Translations under genes and position numbers: made by a program
Notes under the pieces: generated by a model
The model's database searches: none
Told to the model about the DNA's origin: nothing
The model's input: the letters and a program-made list of their open reading frames with translations, nothing else
Virus record (IMG/VR): IMGVR_UViG_3300032236_001259
Coordinates: 1-64,000 of that record
Strand: one strand, 5' to 3'
DNA length: 64,000 bases
From: a virus
Part shown: positions 47,941 through 55,136 of the stretch, piece by piece
Layout: every line of letters starts with the position of its first letter
Numbering within the stretch: the first letter of the stretch is position 1

Positions 47941-48987
47941 ATGTCATTTGTACAATTTGCTCAGGATGATTTGGTGGTAAGTACACAGTTAATAACAGCT
48001 CCTTTATGGTCAGGTAATTCATATACACTATCTGGTTCATTTTATACTTCAAGTGCCCAAGAAACTTCAATTAGTGGTAAAACATATTTAAATGTTTATA
48101 ACTTACCTATTAATAGTTCTGGGTCAGCTACTCAATTTTCTGTAGCTTATGGTCATATTTCAGGTAGTGGATCTGCTTTATTTAATGCTCTAGTTAATGA
48201 AAAAAGCCCTACTAGAGATGTATATGGACAGTTTAGAAATTTAGTCTACGGAAATGATGGTGCACATGAAGGACCGTTTAATTTTGGTGGCAGTAATGGT
48301 CTTTCAAGAGATATTTTTGTAATCAATGTAAATAGATCAAGATATAAAGAAAGTATCAATCCTGGTACATGGCAGTTGCAATTAAAAAATGGTTCAAATA
48401 TTATCAACTTAACAGATGATAGTAATACCAATTCTACTACTACAAATTTTATTGGTAGTAATATTTACTATAACATTGTTAGTGGTTCTTTAGGATATAC
48501 ATATAATAGCACATCTGTTCAAACAAATAGTGGTAGCTACGGATTGTTTTTTCCTAATATGGGATTAATAATTTTAAATCCAAGAGCATTAAGTTTATCT
48601 ACCGCTAATGGTGGTATCGGATTATCAGTTGATGAAACAGCAGCTACATCTTATACTGCCGGGTATAATATAAATAACTCCACTTTATTTACAGTTATAT
48701 CTGCAAGTAGCGCAGGTTTCTCAGCTAATAGCAGAGAAACGGTATCTTCAACATATTTCTTTGTTAACGCAAAAAGTACTCAATTAAACTATACAACGAA
48801 TCCATCTATTACAGATAGTAATGGTAATTTATTATTTCCAGTTTTAGTTAATAATCCCCAGACATATCCAACAACTGTTGGATTATACAACAATAATGGT
48901 GATCTATTAGCTGTTGGTAAATTAAGCAAACCATTAGCAAAAGACTTTACAAAACAATTAACTTGTAGAGTTAAATTGGAATTCTAA
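47941..48987 (+). CDS. Tail structural protein, paralog of its neighbours
   Basis: 348 residues. The start (FAQDDLVVSTQLITAPLWSGN) and the end (TYPTTVGLYNNNGDLLAVGKLSKP) frame a beta-rich body. The last 50 residues recur as a separate gene at 52860. TTVGLYN-D-LLAV-KLS-P looks like a conserved attachment or trimerisation module. Function inferred from neighbours. Confidence 0.7.
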   Translation: MSFVQFAQDDLVVSTQLITAPLWSGNSYTLSGSFYTSSAQETSISGKTYLNVYNLPINSSGSATQFSVAYGHISGSGSALFNALVNEKSPTRDVYGQFRNLVYGNDGAHEGPFNFGGSNGLSRDIFVINVNRSRYKESINPGTWQLQLKNGSNIINLTDDSNTNSTTTNFIGSNIYYNIVSGSLGYTYNSTSVQTNSGSYGLFFPNMGLIILNPRALSLSTANGGIGLSVDETAATSYTAGYNINNSTLFTVISASSAGFSANSRETVSSTYFFVNAKSTQLNYTTNPSITDSNGNLLFPVLVNNPQTYPTTVGLYNNNGDLLAVGKLSKPLAKDFTKQLTCRVKLEF

Positions 48988-49004
48988 ATAGTTTATGATA
49001 AATC

Positions 49005-50438
49005 ATGTCAGCATATAAAAGGATAAATAATTCAGACGTCATAGTAAGTCCATATATAGCCAATAAGCAATGGAACTTCAAAGCGTGTGAGTTTTCCCAA
49101 AACGCTATTCAAATATATTTTGGTACCAATTTAACGAGTTCATTTTCTATAGATAATGATCCGATATCAAATGGTTTTTATGAAAGACTGGTTTATGATT
49201 CCATGAATCACCTTTATTACCAAAATTTTAGTGGATCTCTATTAAATAATAATTTAAATTTACAATCTAATAATTACCAAAGTTCTAGCATTTATAGACT
49301 TTCCGGTTCTTATTATGATTATAGTAAAACGGGGTATATATCTAAATATTTTCCTACCAGTTCAAATAGTCAAATAACTGTAGTTTCTATACCAAAAAGT
49401 TTATTTGGAACTGCAGTAGATCCTGGTACATTTAATTTAACTTTTCCCACTACTAGTATATCAGATGACGGTAACCAAAATTTATATGATACGGCCAGCG
49501 TTTTAGTTGGTAATATATTTTATGAACACGGTATAGCTGTAATAGGTCACCCTGATTTTCAGGGATTATTTCCTAAACCACCTTTAGCGGTAAATAATAC
49601 TTTAGTAGTCACCAACAATAATCTTTCTCAATCTATTAATATTGTAAATAACGATATAAATAGAAGCGGAACCCTACTTACATCTTCCATTCAATTATCA
49701 GGAAGTACTGATCAAATACCATATTGGAATAATAATGGAGATGGTACTTTAACTGTTAATACAGTTAATCCTGGAACATATGAAATCTATTACACAATAC
49801 AATCTTATATAAGTGGTTCTTGTCCATTATATTTGAAAAGCAATTTAGCTAAAGTTAAAGTTTTGGTAAATCGCCCTACAACGACGACTACTACAACTAC
49901 TACTACTAGTACAACAACTACTACGACTACTTTAGCTCCGACAAGTACAACTACTACGACGACTACAACTACAGCGGCGCCAACAAGTACAACAACTACT
50001 AGTACAACAACTACTACGACTACTTTAGCTCCGACAACTACTACTAGTACAACAACAACAACTACTACGTTACCGGCTAATTATAATATAACTATTGTTG
50101 ATAGAATAGCTTCTAATAATAGTAATGTTTCCGGAGCAATCGGATATAGTACTGATAAAGGATCTACATGGACATATCTTACAGGAACATTTGGATATAA
50201 TGCTAACTATATTACAGGTTCAGGTGGCGGTTTAACAATACCATATAGTAGTTCATTGTGGATAGCGGTTGTGGACGCAACTTATTCAAATGTAACATTT
50301 GATGCTAATACTTATCCTGTAAATCATTATACTGGATATTGCGGAACAAGAGTTCCAGTTAAAATAAATGCAGTAACTTCAAGTCTAAAAATATATGTAA
50401 ATATAGATGATACTTCAGGTGTATTAAGCAGTTGTTAA
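49005..50438 (+). CDS. Tail protein with a threonine-rich, mucin-like linker
   Basis: 477 residues. Residues 1-285 form a beta-rich body related in style to the 47941 protein. About 290-355 is nearly pure threonine with a few Ser, Pro, Ala and Leu (blocks such as TTTTLAPTS, TTAAPTS). The last 120 residues form a separate domain (YNITIVDRIASNNSNVSG to DDTSGVLSSC) that may bind a receptor. Threonine/proline linkers of this type are typical O-glycosylation targets, and three glycosyltransferase genes follow directly. Confidence 0.7.
   Translation: MSAYKRINNSDVIVSPYIANKQWNFKACEFSQNAIQIYFGTNLTSSFSIDNDPISNGFYERLVYDSMNHLYYQNFSGSLLNNNLNLQSNNYQSSSIYRLSGSYYDYSKTGYISKYFPTSSNSQITVVSIPKSLFGTAVDPGTFNLTFPTTSISDDGNQNLYDTASVLVGNIFYEHGIAVIGHPDFQGLFPKPPLAVNNTLVVTNNNLSQSINIVNNDINRSGTLLTSSIQLSGSTDQIPYWNNNGDGTLTVNTVNPGTYEIYYTIQSYISGSCPLYLKSNLAKVKVLVNRPTTTTTTTTTTSTTTTTTTLAPTSTTTTTTTTTAAPTSTTTTSTTTTTTTLAPTTTTSTTTTTTTLPANYNITIVDRIASNNSNVSGAIGYSTDKGSTWTYLTGTFGYNANYITGSGGGLTIPYSSSLWIAVVDATYSNVTFDANTYPVNHYTGYCGTRVPVKINAVTSSLKIYVNIDDTSGVLSSC
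49875..50070. repeat. Low-complexity threonine-codon repeat (ACN)n
   Basis: ACA/ACT/ACG codons alternate in imperfect repeats of about 60 to 80 bases, each ending in TTTAGCTCCGACAA-like codons for LAPT. The repeat keeps its frame and could change length by recombination. Confidence 0.85.
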
Positions 50439-50459
50439 AAATATAATAAATAATATGTT

Positions 50460-51419
50460 ATGAAAAATTTACGTTATGTTTGCGTTCAACCACGCATAAA
50501 ATATTATGCTTGGCAAGTAGAAGTTATGATAAATAACTTTATTAAAAACGGAATCAATCCAAATAACATGGATATTCTTGTTGGTTATAATCCAAATGAC
50601 GGTACTTCATCACCGGAAAATGTAGAAATTTGGAATAAACTAGCTTCGCATTACAACTATGTTCGTTTTTTCTTTTATCAAGATACGAGACAAGATCCTC
50701 AATATATTTCGTCTTTACGACCTAATATTTTAAAACAACATTTTAAGGCATATCCTGAATTACAAACAGAAGTTATATTCTATCACGATTGTGATATATT
50801 ATTCACTAATAAAATTGATTTTAGTGAATTTTTAAATGATGATATATGGTATTTAAGCGATACGAATTCATATATTAATTACGATTATATAAAATCTAAA
50901 GGTTTTGATGTGTATGATAAAATGTGTAAAATAGTAGAAATTGATCCTCTAATTCCAAAATTAATGAATCCTAATTCAGGTGGTGCTCAATACCTAATGA
51001 AAAACGTAAATGAAATGTTTTGGGATAAAGTAGAACACGATAGTGAACAATTATTCTATCAAATTACGCAATTGAATAATGAAAAGATAGAAAACGATCC
51101 TACATATCATGAACTTCAAATTTGGTGTGCTGATATGTGGGCCGTATTATGGAATGGTTGGTTACACGGCCATGAAACTAAAGTTATACCTGAAATGAAT
51201 TTTAGTTGGGCCACTGATTCTATTGATATATGGAATCAAAAACCAATTTATCATAATGCAGGTATTACCGAAAATGATGTTTCTAATGGTATGTTTTATA
51301 AATCACTGTATATAAATGAATTTCCATATAACTTAGATGTAAATTGGAATAAAACAAAAAATTGTTATAACTACGTTAAAGAAATACAAGAAACCGAAAA
51401 AATATCATGTCTAATTTAA
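50460..51419 (+). CDS. Glycosyltransferase-like protein (GT-A fold)
   Basis: 319 residues. YVCVQPRIKYYAWQVEVMINNF, then VIFYHDCDILF with a DCD (DxD) metal motif at 110-112, NPNSGGAQYLM and a C-terminal HNAGI segment. The arrangement recalls GT-A enzymes such as hydroxyproline arabinosyltransferases, where DCD lies in the same place. It would transfer a sugar from a nucleotide-sugar donor; the acceptor is unknown. It overlaps the next glycosyltransferase gene by 13 bases. Confidence 0.75.
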   Translation: MKNLRYVCVQPRIKYYAWQVEVMINNFIKNGINPNNMDILVGYNPNDGTSSPENVEIWNKLASHYNYVRFFFYQDTRQDPQYISSLRPNILKQHFKAYPELQTEVIFYHDCDILFTNKIDFSEFLNDDIWYLSDTNSYINYDYIKSKGFDVYDKMCKIVEIDPLIPKLMNPNSGGAQYLMKNVNEMFWDKVEHDSEQLFYQITQLNNEKIENDPTYHELQIWCADMWAVLWNGWLHGHETKVIPEMNFSWATDSIDIWNQKPIYHNAGITENDVSNGMFYKSLYINEFPYNLDVNWNKTKNCYNYVKEIQETEKISCLI

Positions 51420-52069
51420 AAGTAGTAATTAACAATAGAAATAGACTTTCAACCACTAAAAAATTAGTTGAGGATTTATTAGATAGAAATACAAATTTTA
51501 TCTGGATAATAGATAATGATTCTACTTATCCGCCTCTTCTAGATTGGTATAATAAAATACCAAAAGAAGTTTCAGTATTTAAATATTATAACGTAGGTCA
51601 TTTAGCTTTATTTTCTACCGGATTAATAAATAGTATAGAAGAAGAATGGTGCTTTTATACTGACTCTGATATTGAGTTAAATCCTAAAATGCCAGTCGAT
51701 TACCAGCAGCAAATGTTAGATATTGCAATACAATTAAACTGTAAAAAAATTGGTTTAGCTCTAAGCGTATCTGATATTCCTGATCATTATAGATTTAAAC
51801 AGCAAGTTCTAAGAAATGAAGATAAATGGTGGCAGGAAGAAGTTTCACCTAATATTTTTAAAGCGGATACAGACACAACTTTTAGTTTAATTAAAAAAGT
51901 AGATCAATTTCAAAGTTATAGAATAGCCGGAGATTTTACATGTAAACATATACCATGGTATTTTAATATTGATAATTTAGATGAAGAAGAAACATATTAC
52001 TTAAATAATTGTGAAGACCATTTAGTTACACAATATAGTAAACAGCATAAGTATAAAAAAGAAATGTAA
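51407..52069 (+). CDS. Glycosyltransferase, GT-A family 2-like
   Basis: 220 residues. The start (LKVVINNRNRLSTTKKLVEDLL) and IIDNDST, then YTDSDIEL with DSD at 86-88, are GT2-type. The protein is shorter than average GT2 enzymes but contains the donor and metal sites. Middle gene of three transferases. One-base overlap with the next. Confidence 0.75.
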   Translation: MSNLKVVINNRNRLSTTKKLVEDLLDRNTNFIWIIDNDSTYPPLLDWYNKIPKEVSVFKYYNVGHLALFSTGLINSIEEEWCFYTDSDIELNPKMPVDYQQQMLDIAIQLNCKKIGLALSVSDIPDHYRFKQQVLRNEDKWWQEEVSPNIFKADTDTTFSLIKKVDQFQSYRIAGDFTCKHIPWYFNIDNLDEEETYYLNNCEDHLVTQYSKQHKYKKEM

Positions 52070-52863
52070 TGAAAAAAGTTAGTTTTGTATGCACAACGTA
52101 TAGACGTTTCTCATGCGTTCAAAGAATATTGTCTCAATATTATGCTCAAACATATCCTAATAAAGAATTAATAATATTTAATACCGATGAAGACTATCCT
52201 TATAAATTAGGATTCGGTGATCCCAATATCATTGTTGTAAATAATAATATTAACTATCAAACAGCATCTGAATATGAAAATAGAGGCCAAATATGTAGAG
52301 ATGCTATAACTCACGCTACAGGTGATTATTTTATGCTGGGAGACGATGATGACATTTATTTGCCATGGCACATACAGCAAGCTGTAGATGGAATAGAAGC
52401 AAATGGTAAAGATGCATGGAAGCCAGAAATGAGTTTCTTTGCTAATCAGAAAGAAGTGAAAATGGTAATGAATACCTTAGAAGCATCGGTTATCGTAAAA
52501 ATGGACAGAATACGTCAAATTGGATTTAGATCCGATTTAACGGGATACGAGGGTTTAAGTTGGTATACCAAACTAAGAGATGAAAATCAATTAGATGAAC
52601 ACAATAAAAATTATGTTCCGTCATATTGTTTCAATTGGTCGGATCCACATGAGATATCAGGACATAAACAAAGCGGAGACATAAATAATCCTAATAATTT
52701 TGAAAATCATAAAGCAGCATCGCAAGATTATGTTAAAGGTTTATTGAAATATAAGAGTTTAGGTGACACATATAACAAATATTATGATTACTTACGTCAT
52801 CATAAAGACGAGTTTAATCAAGAATATTATGAAAAATACGCTATTCAATATTTATATACATGA
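52069..52863 (+). CDS. Glycosyltransferase family 2
   Basis: 264 residues. FVCTTYRRFSCVQRILSQYYAQTYP and ELIIFNTDED, then YFMLGDDDDIYLPWHI (DDDD at 92-95) are typical of GT2. It resembles the common glycosyltransferase placed in lipopolysaccharide and teichoic-acid clusters, but here it follows tail genes. It overlaps the 52860 gene by four bases, so the transferases are in one operon with tail proteins. Confidence 0.85.
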   Translation: MKKVSFVCTTYRRFSCVQRILSQYYAQTYPNKELIIFNTDEDYPYKLGFGDPNIIVVNNNINYQTASEYENRGQICRDAITHATGDYFMLGDDDDIYLPWHIQQAVDGIEANGKDAWKPEMSFFANQKEVKMVMNTLEASVIVKMDRIRQIGFRSDLTGYEGLSWYTKLRDENQLDEHNKNYVPSYCFNWSDPHEISGHKQSGDINNPNNFENHKAASQDYVKGLLKYKSLGDTYNKYYDYLRHHKDEFNQEYYEKYAIQYLYT

Positions 52864-53159
52864 GTCAAAGTTCAGATTTTTCATTATCGTTTAAAAATAA
52901 ACATTTAATTTACGAAAGAACAGTTAAATGTACTATAAAAGATCATGAGATGGGTTTTAGTTATAATCCATCATTACAGGTATCAAGCAGCAGTGCTCAA
53001 TTATTTGGATATGCTACCGGTTCGTCTTTTATGCCTTATGCGACTACAGTTGGATTATACAATGATGCAAATCAATTACTCGCAGTAGCCAAGTTTAGTC
53101 AACCTTTACCGATTTCTAGTAAAACGGATACGAATATTATTATAAGAATGGATATTTAA
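52860..53159 (+). CDS. Small tail-associated protein, detached C-terminal module
   Basis: 99 residues. The second half (YATTVGLYNDANQLLAVAKFSQPLP) repeats the C-terminus of the 47941-48987 protein (TTVGLYNNNGDLLAVGKLSKPL). It appears to be that module alone with a new N-terminus (SDFSLSFKNKHLIYE). It may cap or attach the same structure. Starts inside the stop of the preceding gene (ATGA). Confidence 0.7.
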   Translation: MSQSSDFSLSFKNKHLIYERTVKCTIKDHEMGFSYNPSLQVSSSSAQLFGYATGSSFMPYATTVGLYNDANQLLAVAKFSQPLPISSKTDTNIIIRMDI

Positions 53160-53164
53160 AAATT

Positions 53165-53599
53165 ATGTGGTTATATCAAAATCAAGTTATCGAAAATATC
53201 GAACAGTTTCCTAAAGAAACATTCGGTTTCATTTACAGGATTACTCGTATTTCTGATGGGAAATTTTATATCGGACGTAAAAATTTATATTCAGAAAGAA
53301 CAAAAGCTTTGACAAAAAAAGAATTGTCTGAGCATACCGGTAAAGGTAAAAAGCCTACTAAAAAGAAAGTCATCGCAGAAAGCGATTGGGACTCGTATTT
53401 TGGATCCGAACCCAATCTGAAGGAGTGTGTTAAGGAACTAGGAAAAGAGGCCTTTAAAAGGGAGATATTGCAGTTATGTAACCATAAGAAACAAATGACG
53501 TACCAAGAACTCAGGTATCAGATTATAGAAGGATGTTTGGAATCTGAAAATTGCTGGAATAATAATATTTTAGGTAAATTTTGGAAAAAAGATATTTAA
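53165..53599 (+). CDS. GIY-YIG-like endonuclease domain protein
   Basis: 144 residues. GFIYRITRISDGKFYIGRKN (GFIYRIT at 21-27, FYIGRK) starts a GIY-YIG domain; DWDSYFGSEP follows, and REILQLC and ELRYQIIEG at the end. The basic middle (KGKKPTKKKV) may bind DNA. T4-type phages carry many such enzymes, free-standing or as packaging helpers. A homing function is possible, but there are no extra DNA-binding modules. Confidence 0.75.
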   Translation: MWLYQNQVIENIEQFPKETFGFIYRITRISDGKFYIGRKNLYSERTKALTKKELSEHTGKGKKPTKKKVIAESDWDSYFGSEPNLKECVKELGKEAFKREILQLCNHKKQMTYQELRYQIIEGCLESENCWNNNILGKFWKKDI

Positions 53600-53602
53600 T
53601 TA

Positions 53603-53610
53603 TATCTTTG
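53603..53610 (+). promoter_or_regulatory. Host-type -7 box TATCTTTG directly before the primase ATG
   Basis: The same TATCTTTG as in the tandem promoters at 22.9-23.1 kb, ending 4 bases before the ATG at 53615. If used, the primase mRNA would be leaderless. It may also be a chance match within the previous gene's end. Confidence 0.35.
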
Positions 53611-53614
53611 CTCA

Positions 53615-54559
53615 ATGAGTAATATTTTATCTGGATTCTTAGATACTATTTTAGGACCTTCTGAAAAAGGTTCCTCTAATAACATGAAATACAGATGCAT
53701 TAATCCATCTTGTCCATCTCATGATAAGAACAAAAAGAAATTAGAAATTCAGATAGAAACGGATAGTGAAGGTAATAATCCTTATAATTGTTGGGTATGT
53801 GGTCAAATTAAAGGTAAAACAATACGGTCTTTATTATGGAAAATAAAAGCACCTAAAGAAAAATTCGATCAGTTATCAAAAATAATAGTTAAATCAAATT
53901 TTGAAGATCAAGATGTTACTACGTTTAATGGTGTTCTACCACCAGAATATAAATTTCTTTTGGACGTTAAGCCAAATGATATTCTAGCTAAGCATGCTAA
54001 ATTATACTTAAAGAAAAGAGGAATAACTGAAGATGATATTATAAAATATCAAATAGGTTATTGTGAAGAGGGAAATTATGCAGAACGCATTATATTACCT
54101 TCCTACGATTCTAAAGGTAATATTGATTTCTTTGTGGGTCGTTCTTTTGATCCGGAAATAAAACTTAAATACAAATATCCTCAAGCATCTAGAGATATTA
54201 TTCCTTTTGAAATGTTTATAAATTGGAACGTTCCTATTGTTTTATGCGAAGGTGGATTTGATATGTTAGCTATAAAAAGAAATGTGATTCCTCTTTTGGG
54301 AAAGTCTATAACTCCTAAATTAATGAAAAAATTAATAGAATCAAAGATAAAAAAGGTGTATATTGCACTCGATGATGATGCCATAACTATGGCATTAAAA
54401 CATTGTGAGACTTTAATGGCCATGGGTAAAAAGGTATTTTTAGTAGAAATGAATCAAAAAGATCCTTCTGAAATGGGATTTGAAGCTTTTTTAGAATTAA
54501 TACAAAAAACAGAACCATTGACTCAAACTAGATTATTAACATATAAACTATCATTATAA
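53615..54559 (+). CDS. DNA primase (zinc ribbon plus TOPRIM)
   Basis: 314 residues. Zinc ribbon with Cys28, Cys33, Cys59, Cys62 (CINPSC, CWVC), then a TOPRIM domain: CEGGFDMLAI with Glu212 and ALDDDAITM with Asp253-255. It makes RNA primers for lagging-strand synthesis. No helicase domain is present, as in T4 gp61. It is placed among late genes rather than in a replication cluster, and a host-type -7 box lies just upstream. One-base overlap with the next gene. Confidence 0.85.
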   Translation: MSNILSGFLDTILGPSEKGSSNNMKYRCINPSCPSHDKNKKKLEIQIETDSEGNNPYNCWVCGQIKGKTIRSLLWKIKAPKEKFDQLSKIIVKSNFEDQDVTTFNGVLPPEYKFLLDVKPNDILAKHAKLYLKKRGITEDDIIKYQIGYCEEGNYAERIILPSYDSKGNIDFFVGRSFDPEIKLKYKYPQASRDIIPFEMFINWNVPIVLCEGGFDMLAIKRNVIPLLGKSITPKLMKKLIESKIKKVYIALDDDAITMALKHCETLMAMGKKVFLVEMNQKDPSEMGFEAFLELIQKTEPLTQTRLLTYKLSL

Positions 54560-55107
54560 TGGAAAATCCGTCTAATTTTCTGATTCAACTGAACGAAGCT
54601 CAGTATCAGACCCCAGACCTTTCAAAGAAAGGTGTAGTAAATGCAGCAAATAAAATCTATGTAGGTTTAATGGATGAAGGTATGTCGGCACTTGACGTGG
54701 CGACCATGATCAAATTCGTTGAGGAAACTGGTAAACAATTAAAAGAAATTACAGATGATAATGGTAAAAATTCTTTTGTTGATCTAGTTCGAGAAGAAAT
54801 TATTAAAAATTCAAATGATGGTAAATCTTGTACTACTAAGTATGGTACTAAATTTGAACTTTTTGAAGCTGGTTCTAAATTTGATTTTGCTTCTTGTGGG
54901 GATCCTATCTGGAATCGTTTAAATACTGAAATGGAAACTTTAAAAGCCAAGATGAAAGAGCGGGAGTCTTTCTTAAAAACAATCAAGAAATCTACAAAAA
55001 TGAACATAATAGATCCCGACACTCAAGAATATTTTGAAGATCATACAATATACGAAGCGGTAAAAAGTTCTACATCTACGTATAAACAAACATTGATTAC
55101 CGGATAG
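54559..55107 (+). CDS. Conserved phage protein of unknown function
   Basis: 182 residues. N-terminal FLIQLNEAQ (an LNE site), then YGTKFELFEAGSKFDFASCGDPIWNRL and a long helix LKAKMKERESFLKTI, ending YKQTLITG. Proteins with the same C-terminal pattern are common in temperate phages next to recombination genes; their role is not known to me. It is next to the primase, so replication or recombination is possible. Confidence 0.65.
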   Translation: MENPSNFLIQLNEAQYQTPDLSKKGVVNAANKIYVGLMDEGMSALDVATMIKFVEETGKQLKEITDDNGKNSFVDLVREEIIKNSNDGKSCTTKYGTKFELFEAGSKFDFASCGDPIWNRLNTEMETLKAKMKERESFLKTIKKSTKMNIIDPDTQEYFEDHTIYEAVKSSTSTYKQTLITG

Positions 55108-55109
55108 CA

Positions 55110-55123
55110 GATATTTATATACG
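55110..55123 (+). promoter_or_regulatory. Late-promoter-like motif upstream of 55137
   Basis: GATATTTATATACG, 13 bases before the ATG of the long multidomain gene. Confidence 0.5.
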
Positions 55124-55136
55124 TATTTAAATTATT

